Source: an uncultured Xanthobacteraceae bacterium (GTDB taxonomy: Bacteria > Pseudomonadota > Alphaproteobacteria > Rhizobiales > Xanthobacteraceae). Taken from it: 6,510 nucleotides of DNA. Below are positions 1-5,987 of this stretch, in pieces. The position numbers were made by a program, and so were the translations under genes. Location of the stretch: assembly GCA_955652925.1 (NCBI GenBank), contig CATPCO010000816.1, forward strand, positions 1-6,510, written 5' to 3'. Positions within the stretch are counted from its first letter, which is position 1; each line of letters opens with the position of its first letter. Under the pieces are notes generated by a model. It was not told the origin of the DNA. It was given only the letters and a program-made list of their open reading frames with translations, and ran no database searches.

Positions 1-379
1 CTCGGAGATCCAGCCGTTGCCGGTGGTGCGCGGTCTCCAGCACATGGCCGAGCTGGTTCTGGTCGCGCTCAAGCAGGTGCTCGATGCCTATTCCCAGCGC
101 GATGTCGCCAAGGCGCTCGAAGTCTGGCGCGGCGATGAGGAAACCGACGCGGTCTACGACTCGCTCTTCCGCGAGCTTTTGACCTACATGCTGGAAGACC
201 CCCGCAACATCACCTTCTGCACGCACCTGTTGTTCTGCGCCAAGAACATCGAGCGCATCGGCGATCATGCGACCAATATCGCCGAGACAGTGTATTACAT
301 CGTGCAGGGCGTCGCGCTCGAAGAAGAGCGGCCCAAAGGTGGCGCACAGACCATGGCACCGGTTGCGCCCAGTGCCTGA
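1..379 (+). CDS. phoU: Phosphate-signalling regulator PhoU, C-terminal part (5' end cut by window edge)
   Basis: PhoU is a cytoplasmic all-alpha protein that links the PstSCAB phosphate transporter to the PhoR/PhoB two-component system and keeps the Pho regulon off when phosphate is plentiful. The frame is open from base 2 to a TGA at 377-379, giving about 125 residues. This is the second of the two PhoU helical repeats; the full family length is about 230-240. The diagnostic stretch is the metal-binding helix motif ERIGDHATNIAE (ExxxDxxxN), preceded by the typical DPRNIT...THLLFCAKNIERI. The TTG at 17 is internal, because the frame stays open upstream and family proteins continue well before it. 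The C-terminus (KGGAQTMAPVAPSA) is a loose tail. In many alphaproteobacteria phoB follows phoU; here the next gene converges on it instead, so phoU appears to be the last gene of its operon. The family call is very secure. Confidence 0.95.
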   Translation, partial: SEIQPLPVVRGLQHMAELVLVALKQVLDAYSQRDVAKALEVWRGDEETDAVYDSLFRELLTYMLEDPRNITFCTHLLFCAKNIERIGDHATNIAETVYYIVQGVALEEERPKGGAQTMAPVAPSA

Positions 380-402
380 CGCGGTACCCGCGCGTTGGGC
401 GC
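365..402. terminator. Hairpin over the phoU stop codon, possible terminator between convergent genes
   Basis: GCGCCCA (365-371) pairs perfectly with TGGGCGC (396-402). The stem can extend inwards by two G-T wobbles and two G-C pairs (374-375 with 392-393). A smaller alternative stem, CGCGG/CCGCG (380-384 with 388-392), lies inside. The structure spans the end of phoU and lies just downstream of the minus-strand propeller gene that ends at 443, so it could serve both directions. No T-tract follows on either side, so it is not a textbook rho-independent terminator. It may only stabilise the 3' ends. Confidence 0.35.
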
Positions 403-442
403 TCGAATCCCTCGCCGCGCTTGCAGAGAGAGGCCCCCTGCG

Positions 443-1375
443 TCAAAAAAATCCCAAGGACTCGCAGCCCTTCCCGGCGCCGAAACTGTGCTTGACCCGC
501 CGGGCCGGAATATCGACCACATGCACTGAGCCGTCGCCCTGGCAGGCAACGAACAATTCATCGCCACGGAACGCCATGTCCATGGGTTCTTTGCCGACCT
601 TGATCGCGGTCTGCTCTTTGAACGATGGATCGATCAGGGTTACCGTGTCGCTCCTGAGACTGGTGACACCGATCATGCTGTTGTCCGGCGCATAGCGGGC
701 GATCTGCGCCGCCTCGGGCACGCCTTCGAGCCGCACCGTGTGGACGACTTCCTCGGTCTGCGTATCGATCAGAAAGAGCGTCGGTTGCTCGTCGTCGACC
801 GCGACCACGGTGCGATCATCGGCGGATATGGCGATGCCCGCGAGCGCGCGCGGCGTCTTGATCTTGCCGAGCAGCCTGCGCCTTCGCACATCAATGACTG
901 AGACCGTGCCGTCTTCTTCATTCTCGGTGTAAAGCCGTTGCCCGTCGGAGGATATGATCAGGCGATGTCCGTTGGTCGAGCCCGAATCGATGGCATCCAC
1001 GACCTTGTTGGTCGACGGGTCGATCACCGCGACGACTGCGCTGTTCTCGCAGGCGATGTAGATCAGCCCGTCCACTCCGAGCTTCAACGTGTGCGGCGCG
1101 ATGTACGGCCGCAAATCGATATCGCCGGCGTGCGTGCGATGCCTGAGGTCAATGATCGACAAGAGATGGCCGGGATTAGGGTTGCGGCCGTGAATCCCGT
1201 CGCCGAAGATCGGCACGTAGGCGAAGCCGGCTTCCGCTAGCACGAGCAGCTCGTGCACCGTGCGGGGAAAGTCATCGAGCACGGTCTCTGTCTCGTAGCT
1301 CACCGGGTCGAGAAACAGGACCTTCGTGCCCATCTTGTCGACGGCAATCATTCCGTGGGCGTTGCGGGCGGCCAT
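443..1375 (-). CDS. YVTN/NHL-type beta-propeller protein, cytoplasmic, function unknown
   Basis: The 310-residue protein starts at ATG 1375 (MAARNAHGMI...) and ends at TGA 443-445. It is built from about seven propeller blades of 40-45 residues. The clearest units are residues 8-30 (VLFLDP), 95-128 (IYIACENSAVVAVIDPSTNK), 137-172 (RLYTENEEDGTVSVIDV), 178-216 (TLFLIDTQTEEVV), 220-260 (TVTLIDP) and 263-298 (ELFVACQGDGSVHVVDI). The repeated pattern 'surface turn - V.VID - turn' is typical of YVTN/lactonase-like propellers. No signal peptide or membrane segment is visible, unlike the many periplasmic propellers next to PQQ enzymes. The frame is open further upstream (to 1774), but that part is a shadow of the GFA gene in another frame. 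The start at 1375 sits 5 bp after the GFA stop with only a weak AGCAGGG-like site, suggesting translational coupling. Several early histidines (residues 41, 62, 70) might bind a metal, which is speculative. The fold is secure; the function is unknown. Confidence 0.85.
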   Translation of the reverse strand: MAARNAHGMIAVDKMGTKVLFLDPVSYETETVLDDFPRTVHELLVLAEAGFAYVPIFGDGIHGRNPNPGHLLSIIDLRHRTHAGDIDLRPYIAPHTLKLGVDGLIYIACENSAVVAVIDPSTNKVVDAIDSGSTNGHRLIISSDGQRLYTENEEDGTVSVIDVRRRRLLGKIKTPRALAGIAISADDRTVVAVDDEQPTLFLIDTQTEEVVHTVRLEGVPEAAQIARYAPDNSMIGVTSLRSDTVTLIDPSFKEQTAIKVGKEPMDMAFRGDELFVACQGDGSVHVVDIPARRVKHSFGAGKGCESLGFF

Positions 1376-1380
1376 GGATT

Positions 1381-1791
1381 TCAGCCCTGCTTCTCGTGAC
1401 GTTGCATGGACACAATCCCGGCGACCCACGGCTGCGCCGAGCGCGCCCAGATTTGCCGCTTGGGCACGAATTGATCGCGCTGGCGCAGGATGCCGACGCG
1501 CACCGTGTAGGACGGCTGCGGCGCCTCCCCCGGCGTCGTGGAGTAGATCGGGGTGCCGCAGCGCGGACAAAACGCCTGCACGCGCGGATTGCCGCTCTCC
1601 GCCGTCATCTTCACGTAAGTCGCAGGCTGCCCTGTCATCTTCAACGACGCGCCCGACACCGGAATCGAAACACGGAACGCGGTGCCCGTTTGCGTCTGGC
1701 AATCCGTGCAATGACAGATCGTGGTCTTCTCCGGATCGGCTTCTCCTTCGACCTTGATGTAGCCGCAGTGACATGCGCCTTCGATTTTCAT
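1381..1791 (-). CDS. GFA/CENP-V domain zinc protein (glutathione-dependent formaldehyde-activating enzyme-like)
   Basis: A 136-residue single-domain protein with the zinc ligands of the GFA/CENP-V fold. They are C7-H-C9 near the N-terminus (GACHCG), C26-H-C28-x2-C31 (ICHCTDCQ), and C75-P-R-C78 followed by G-T-P-I (FCPRCGTPIY). Length and cysteine spacing fit bacterial GFA proteins of about 120-190 residues. Gfa of Paracoccus was described as speeding S-hydroxymethylglutathione formation, but most family members have no proven substrate, so a formaldehyde role should not be assumed. The ATG at 1791 is fixed by an AAGGAGG Shine-Dalgarno five bases upstream and by the position of the first CxC pair. 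It is the first gene of a minus-strand pair with the propeller gene. Its upstream region is shared with the divergent molybdoenzyme gene. The family call is secure; the activity is open. Confidence 0.92.
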   Translation of the reverse strand: MKIEGACHCGYIKVEGEADPEKTTICHCTDCQTQTGTAFRVSIPVSGASLKMTGQPATYVKMTAESGNPRVQAFCPRCGTPIYSTTPGEAPQPSYTVRVGILRQRDQFVPKRQIWARSAQPWVAGIVSMQRHEKQG

Positions 1792-1796
1792 CGTTG

Positions 1797-1803
1797 CCTC
1801 CTT
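1797..1803 (-). promoter_or_regulatory. Strong Shine-Dalgarno for the GFA gene
   Basis: On the minus strand the sequence reads AAGGAGG, then CAACG, then ATG at 1791. This is a full 7-base match to the anti-Shine-Dalgarno at ideal spacing, and it fixes the GFA start codon. It is the strongest ribosome binding site in the window. Confidence 0.85.
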
Positions 1804-1822
1804 GGCCAGTCTAATTCTACTT

Positions 1823-1913
1823 CCCGCATGTCGCCCATCTCCGCTAAAGCTTCGACGGGCTAATGTGAGTGAGGCCGCCGAAGCCTTAGCGAAGGCGGCT
1901 TCGCTCATGCGGG
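1823..1913. repeat. Imperfect inverted repeat, probably an alphaproteobacterial interspersed palindromic element
   Basis: CCCGCATG (1823-1830) is the exact reverse complement of CATGCGGG (1906-1913). Inside these, CGCTAAAGCTTCG (1842-1854) pairs with CGAAGCCTTAGCG (1879-1891) with one mismatch. The outer and inner stems are separated by unpaired stretches of 11 and 14 bases, and the loop is 1855-1878. A second, nested hairpin is possible: GCCGCC (1874-1879) with GGCGGC (1894-1899). From memory, CGAAGCCTTAGCGAAGGCGGC is close to short GC-rich repeats scattered in Bradyrhizobium-like genomes. The element fills most of the 159-bp gap between the divergent GFA and molybdoenzyme genes, so it lies in the upstream or 5' untranslated regions of both. 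It could be an inserted repeat, a cruciform, or a source of RNA structure. Confidence 0.65.
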
Positions 1914-1950
1914 CTACAACGATAACATACGAGGGAAAAGAACACTCCCT

Positions 1951-4344
1951 GTGACAGCAATGGATAACCCGCTCGAAAACACCGGCCGCTTGCGCCACCG
2001 CCATATCGGGGCGCCGATGCCGCGCTTTGAGGACCTGCGGCTTGTTCGCGGCGCCGGGCGCTATACCGACGACGAGACTCTGCCCGCCCAGGCGTGCGCG
2101 ATGTTCGTGCGCGCAACCCATGCCCATGCGCGGATCATCGCAATCAACAGCGAGGCCGCCCGCGCACGCCCCGGTGTTTTGGCCGTGCTCACTGGCGAGG
2201 ATTACGTCGCCGACGGTCATATCGGCATGTCCCATTTTCCCAACCCGGCCGATGCGCTCGATGTGCGCGTTGCAAGCTTCCCATCATCATCGCAGCACAA
2301 GATTCTCGATGAGCTGCAGCTACCCCTCGTGGTCGACCGTGTGCGCTATGTCGGCGAGGCGGTTGCGATGGTGGTGGCGGACACTCTTGCTGCCGCGCGC
2401 GATGGCGCCGAAGCGGTCAAGATCGAATATGAGGCGCTTCCCGCGGTCACCGATGTCGTGGCGGCGCTCAGAGCCGACGCTCCCCTGCTGTGGCAGGGCG
2501 CTCCGGACAATGTCGCGCTTGATTGCGAGTTTGGCCATCGCCTCGAGGTCGAGCGCGCGCTCGCAGCCGCGCATGTCGTGGTGGAAAAAACCATTCGCAA
2601 TCAGCGCACCGCGAGCGCTTTCATGGAGCCCCGTTCGGCAATCGGCACGTATGACGCGGGCACGAATACCTACACGCTGATCTCAGGCTGCCAGGGCGTG
2701 CATCGCATCCGCCATCCGCTCGCGCTTTGTCTGAACGTGCCTGCCGAACGCGTGCGGGTGATGTGTCCGGACGTGGGCGGCGCCTTCGGCTCGCGCACAA
2801 ATCTTTATCCCGAGCAGGTCGCCGTCGCCTGGGCCGCGCGCCGGCTCGGCCGCCCGGTGAAATGGACCGCCGAGCGCAATGAATCCTTTCTCACCGTCTA
2901 TACGGCGCGCGACGTGGTCACCAGCGCGCGGCTCGCCTTCGACCGCCGCGGCCACATGCTCGCGCTTGCGCTTGAGCTCACCGCCAATGTCGGCGCCCAC
3001 ACCGTCTCCTACGTGCCCCTGAGCAACGGCTACCGCGTGGCGCCGACCGTCTATGACGTGCCGCTTGCCTGTGTGCGGCTGCGCGGCGTCATGACCAACA
3101 CGGTACCCACTGCGCCGTTTCGAGGCGCCGGCCGCCCGGAGGCAACCGCCGTGATGGAGCGGCTCATCGACATTGCGGCGATACGGCTCGATATTGATCG
3201 CGTCGAGTTACGCAGACGAAATCTCGTTGCACGCGATAAGCTGCCCCACCGGACCGCGACCGGGCTCACCTATGACAGCGGCGATTTCGCCGGCAATCTT
3301 TCGCGCGCGCTGGAAATTGCGGACTGGAAGGGTTTTGCTGCGCGCCGGCGCGAAGCAAGAAAACGCGGCCGGTTGCGCGGGATTGGGCTCGCCAATTACG
3401 TCGAGACGCCGGTCGGCATGCCGCACGAGCGGCTTGGCCTCAAGGTGTCGACCACGGGCAGCGTCAATCTTGTGGTGGGAACGCAGTCGAGCGGCCAGGG
3501 GCACGAGACGAGCTTCCGGCAGGTGATGGCCGATGCGCTAGGCGTCGAGCCCGAGGCAATCAATTTCATCGGCGGGGACAGCGCGGTGCTCGCTTCCGGC
3601 GGCGGCACTCACTCCGATCGCTCCATGCGGCTTGCCGGCTCGCTGATGATGGAAGCGTCCCGCCAGGTGATCGAAAAGGCGCGCCGGGTGGCCGCTGTCA
3701 TGCTGGAATTATCGGAGAAGGATGTCACATTTTCCGATGGAATGTTCAGCGCGCCCAACAGCAATCGGCGACTCACCTTGTTTGATGTCGCAAGCGCGAT
3801 CGACGCGCTTCCCGCGCTGCCGGAAGATTTGCGCGCGCCGCTCGCCGCCGAGACGACCTTCACGGGCCGCATTGCCGCCTATCCCACCGGCGCCGCGGTA
3901 TGCGAAGTGGAGATTGATCCCGATACCGGAATGGTTGAGGTCGTCCGCTACAGCTCGGTCGACGACGGCGGCCAAGCCATCAATCCGCTCATTCTGCACG
4001 GGCAGGTGCACGGCGGGGTCGCGCAAGGCATGGGCCAGGCGATGCTGGAACAAGCCGTCTACCAGCCGGAATCAGGCGAGCTTCTCTCAGCCAGCTTTCT
4101 CGATTACGCCATGCCGCGTGCCGATCATCTTCCGGCCTTCGATGTGGAGCTCATGGAAGATCCGACCAAGGGCAATGCGCTGCGTGTGAAAGGGGGCGGG
4201 GAGGCCGGCATCACGCCGAGCCCCGCCGCCTTCATGAACGCCGTCATTGACGCGCTTTCCCCCTTCGGGATCGAGCACCTCGACATGCCCGCCACGCCCG
4301 AGCGCGTCTGGGCTGCCATCACGCATGCGGGCTGCAAACTCTGA
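1951..4344 (+). CDS. Molybdopterin-binding large subunit, xanthine dehydrogenase/CoxL form II-like family
   Basis: A 797-residue catalytic subunit of the Mo-MCD hydroxylase superfamily; enzymes of this kind hydroxylate carbonyl or N-heterocyclic carbons with water as oxygen source. The N-terminal hammerhead domain (about residues 18-150) opens with RHIGAPMPRFEDLRLVRGAGRY. Cofactor-domain motifs follow: FMEPR (224-228), DVGGAFGSR (274-282), APFRGAGRPEA (388-398), SSGQGHET (513-520) and GGGTHSDRSM (550-559). KGGGEAGI (747-754) contains the likely catalytic base E751. The residue 388-398 loop is of the GAGRPEA type, not the AYRCSFR loop of true CO dehydrogenase, so CO oxidation is unlikely. The C-terminal motif is slightly unusual (GGGEAGITPSP where GVGEAGTIGAP is common). 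No medium (FAD) or small ([2Fe-2S]) subunit gene lies in the window. The start is uncertain: GTG 1951 has GAGGGA 14 bases upstream, and ATG 1960 is the alternative; RHIG must be included, so the start cannot be much later. The family is certain; the substrate is unknown. Confidence 0.93.
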   Translation: MTAMDNPLENTGRLRHRHIGAPMPRFEDLRLVRGAGRYTDDETLPAQACAMFVRATHAHARIIAINSEAARARPGVLAVLTGEDYVADGHIGMSHFPNPADALDVRVASFPSSSQHKILDELQLPLVVDRVRYVGEAVAMVVADTLAAARDGAEAVKIEYEALPAVTDVVAALRADAPLLWQGAPDNVALDCEFGHRLEVERALAAAHVVVEKTIRNQRTASAFMEPRSAIGTYDAGTNTYTLISGCQGVHRIRHPLALCLNVPAERVRVMCPDVGGAFGSRTNLYPEQVAVAWAARRLGRPVKWTAERNESFLTVYTARDVVTSARLAFDRRGHMLALALELTANVGAHTVSYVPLSNGYRVAPTVYDVPLACVRLRGVMTNTVPTAPFRGAGRPEATAVMERLIDIAAIRLDIDRVELRRRNLVARDKLPHRTATGLTYDSGDFAGNLSRALEIADWKGFAARRREARKRGRLRGIGLANYVETPVGMPHERLGLKVSTTGSVNLVVGTQSSGQGHETSFRQVMADALGVEPEAINFIGGDSAVLASGGGTHSDRSMRLAGSLMMEASRQVIEKARRVAAVMLELSEKDVTFSDGMFSAPNSNRRLTLFDVASAIDALPALPEDLRAPLAAETTFTGRIAAYPTGAAVCEVEIDPDTGMVEVVRYSSVDDGGQAINPLILHGQVHGGVAQGMGQAMLEQAVYQPESGELLSASFLDYAMPRADHLPAFDVELMEDPTKGNALRVKGGGEAGITPSPAAFMNAVIDALSPFGIEHLDMPATPERVWAAITHAGCKL

Positions 4345-4373
4345 TTGCGCCCCAAACGGCAGAGCAATACACT
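4345..4373 (+). promoter_or_regulatory. Possible sigma70-type promoter for the amidohydrolase operon
   Basis: TTGCGC (4345-4350) and TACACT (4368-4373) are spaced by exactly 17 bp. They match the consensus hexamers at 3 of 6 and 4 of 6 positions. The predicted transcript would start near 4380, giving a leader of about 45 bases before ATG 4426. It falls directly after the stop codon of the molybdoenzyme gene. The match is modest and could be chance; the 81-bp gap also allows read-through from upstream. Confidence 0.3.
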
Positions 4374-4415
4374 CGCCCCCATGCCCGGCCGCTTTGGGCC
4401 GTCCGGATCTCACAC

Positions 4416-4421
4416 AGGTGG
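4416..4421 (+). promoter_or_regulatory. Shine-Dalgarno deciding the amidohydrolase start
   Basis: AGGTGG lies four bases before ATG 4426. The competing upstream in-frame ATG at 4381 is preceded by CTCGCCCCC with no purine-rich site, so 4426 is the better start. Confidence 0.6.
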
Positions 4422-4425
4422 CGAC

Positions 4426-5676
4426 ATGAACATCCGTGAAACCGCGCCTCGCATCAGCGAGCTCGAGAAGATTTCCACGCGTACCGATACACGCGACTAT
4501 CTCGCCAAGGCGGGAGCGGTGAAGGACAAGATCAAGGACTGGTTTGTCGTCGACGTCGATGCTCACGTCAACGAGACTTCGTTCTGGTCGGAAGTCACCG
4601 ACCGCATCGACAACGATGTCCTGCGTTACATCGCCAAGGCATTTCGCGACCGCACCGGCTCGCCTCCCGGGCTCCTCAACGCCAACGGTCCGCTCTACCA
4701 GGACTTGGGCGGCCGCATCATGCACCAGCAGGCAATTGCCGAACCCACGCCGCCCGGCTTGCACCGCCAGGTGCAGCTCACCCAGCGCGCCATGGAGGCC
4801 ATGGGCCTCGACTACATGGTGGTGTTCCCGACCCCCATGCTCTCGCTCGGCATGCATCCCCAGGCCGATGCCGAGGTGGCGCTCGGCAATGCCTATAATC
4901 GCTGGCTGATCGAGGAGATCCTGCCCCAGGACAAGCGCCAGGTGGCGCTGCTTTATCTGCCGTTCAACGATCCCGAGGCCTCGGTGGAAACCGTGGAGCG
5001 CTTTGCCGACGCGCCGGGCGTGGTCGGCTTTTCCGTCGCCTCGACGCGGCACAAGCCGGTCTGGCACAATTCCTATATGCGCCTCTACGCGGCGTTACAG
5101 GAAACGGGTAAGCCGCTCGGCTTCCATGCCGGCTTTAGCTGGGGCGATCCGTCATTCCAGCAGATCAACCGTTTCATCGGCATGCACTCGCTCTCGTTCG
5201 TGCATTTCAACATGATTCACATGACGAACTGGGTGCTCAACGGCCTTCCCGAGCGCTTCCCCAAGCTCAAGGTGATCTGGATCGAGAGCGGATTGGCGTG
5301 GATCCCGTTCCTGATGCAGCGCCTTGATTCCGAGTTCATGATGCGTACGTCAGAATGTCCGCTGCTCAAGAAACGGCCGAGCGAGTACATGCAGGAGATG
5401 TACTATACGAGCCAGCCGCTCGAGCGCAGCAACATGAAGCTCACCCAGGCAACGTTTGAGGCCATGCACGCGGAGACGCAGCTCCTCTATGCCTCCGACT
5501 GGCCGCACTGGGACTTCGATGCGCCGAGCTCGATCACCAAGCTGCCGTTCCTCAACGAGCAGGCCAAACGCAACATCCTGGGGCTCAACGCGGCGCGCCT
5601 GTTCGGGCTCGAAGTGCCGCCGGCAAAATCGGGAAAGAGGATCGCCCCACAGCCGGTCGCGGTTCCGGCGGAATGA
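4426..5676 (+). CDS. Amidohydrolase-2 family metal-dependent hydrolase or decarboxylase
   Basis: A 416-residue TIM-barrel enzyme of the amidohydrolase-2 group (PF04909), related to ACMSD, gamma-resorcylate decarboxylase and 5-carboxyvanillate decarboxylase. Visible motifs follow the expected order. D43-V-D45-A-H47 is at the end of strand 1 (metal site). H234 is in GFHAGF (metal-ligand histidine). VHFNMIH (259-265) is the next barrel histidine region. FPKLKVIWIESGLAWIPF contains E287-S-G, and the final metal aspartate D358 is in YASDWPHWD. All key residues are present, so it is probably active. Members of this group mostly decarboxylate aromatic or muconic acids or open rings; the substrate here cannot be read from sequence. 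The N-terminal 38 residues before the barrel are longer than usual and charged. No signal peptide is seen. The gene ends in ATGA, overlapping the next start by four bases, so it is co-translated with the small downstream gene. Confidence 0.9.
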   Translation: MNIRETAPRISELEKISTRTDTRDYLAKAGAVKDKIKDWFVVDVDAHVNETSFWSEVTDRIDNDVLRYIAKAFRDRTGSPPGLLNANGPLYQDLGGRIMHQQAIAEPTPPGLHRQVQLTQRAMEAMGLDYMVVFPTPMLSLGMHPQADAEVALGNAYNRWLIEEILPQDKRQVALLYLPFNDPEASVETVERFADAPGVVGFSVASTRHKPVWHNSYMRLYAALQETGKPLGFHAGFSWGDPSFQQINRFIGMHSLSFVHFNMIHMTNWVLNGLPERFPKLKVIWIESGLAWIPFLMQRLDSEFMMRTSECPLLKKRPSEYMQEMYYTSQPLERSNMKLTQATFEAMHAETQLLYASDWPHWDFDAPSSITKLPFLNEQAKRNILGLNAARLFGLEVPPAKSGKRIAPQPVAVPAE

Positions 5677-5966
5677 ATTCTTCCGCGCTGACAACCGAGG
5701 CTGCCGATTTCTGCGCGCTGGCCGAGGACGCGATCAAGAGCGGCAAGCCGGATGAGGTGCCCGATGATGTCCTGCAGCGGGTCTTCTCGGCGGCGGTGCG
5801 GCTCTACACGGCCAAATGGGAGGAGCGCCAGCAGGAGCTCCCGCCATTCGGTGACCGGCCGGTGAACGCAACCGAGGCCGTGACCGCGATCTGTGCGATC
5901 ATGCGGGCGGCCGATCTCAACTTCTTCGATCTGCAGATGTGGTACCGCCGCACGCGCGACGAATGA
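5673..5966 (+). CDS. Small conserved-looking protein of unknown function, coupled to the amidohydrolase
   Basis: A 97-residue acidic, largely helical soluble protein. It has no signal peptide, membrane segment or cysteine pair that would suggest a metal centre (only C14 and one near residue 74). The N-terminal half (about residues 8-50) reads as two amphipathic helices, EAADFCALAEDAIKSG and PDDVLQRVFSAAVRLYTAKW. A PPFGDRPVNATEAV linker leads to a third helix and an aromatic C-terminal segment (LNFFDLQMWYRRTRDE). The start ATG overlaps the amidohydrolase stop (ATGA), and the Rieske gene follows after 21 bp. Gene order points to an accessory or adaptor subunit of the amidohydrolase/Rieske system. 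From memory, similar small proteins with the same PPF...TEAV pattern occur beside Rieske and hydrolase genes, but none has a function I can name. It is very likely real because of the coupling and the coding character. Confidence 0.85.
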   Translation: MNSSALTTEAADFCALAEDAIKSGKPDEVPDDVLQRVFSAAVRLYTAKWEERQQELPPFGDRPVNATEAVTAICAIMRAADLNFFDLQMWYRRTRDE

Positions 5967-5976
5967 CGGTAAAAAC

Positions 5977-5982
5977 AGGTGA
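5977..5982 (+). promoter_or_regulatory. Shine-Dalgarno deciding the Rieske protein start
   Basis: AGGTGA lies five bases before ATG 5988. The in-frame GTG at 5979 is inside this site and the ATG at 6000 is too far downstream, so 5988 is preferred. Confidence 0.55.
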
Positions 5983-5987
5983 AGCAA

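Noticed and set aside
1376..1774. Minus-strand extension of the propeller frame up to 1774, giving a 443-residue protein
   Set aside because: The extra part overlaps the GFA gene in another frame, is arginine-rich with no propeller pattern, and the ATG at 1375 begins exactly where blade-like sequence starts. The GFA gene has a far better start and clear zinc motifs.
1823..1913. CRISPR or insertion-sequence end
   Set aside because: There are only two inverted arms with no direct-repeat and spacer pattern, no transposase remnant beside it and no obvious target-site duplication.
1792..2235. Upstream extension of the GFA frame on the minus strand to 2235
   Set aside because: It runs through the inverted repeat and into the shadow of the molybdoenzyme. 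The AAGGAGG site before ATG 1791 and normal family length fix the shorter start.
1951..4344. Annotation as a true carbon monoxide dehydrogenase large subunit
   Set aside because: The AYRCSFR active-site loop with its cysteine is absent; the GAGRPEA form II loop is present instead, and no CoxM or CoxS genes are adjacent.
4381..4425. Earlier amidohydrolase start at ATG 4381
   Set aside because: No ribosome site precedes it, the added 15 residues (PGRFGPSGSHTGGD) look non-conserved, and AGGTGG before ATG 4426 is a better choice.
4087..5067. Long minus-strand open frame of 326 codons opposite the molybdoenzyme end and the amidohydrolase
   Set aside because: It is antisense to two genes with full catalytic motifs. 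Its rich H/R/G/V composition is typical of shadow frames in GC-rich DNA, and it would cross a real intergenic region.
5979..5987. GTG start at 5979 for the Rieske gene
   Set aside because: It lies inside the AGGTGA site that serves ATG 5988.
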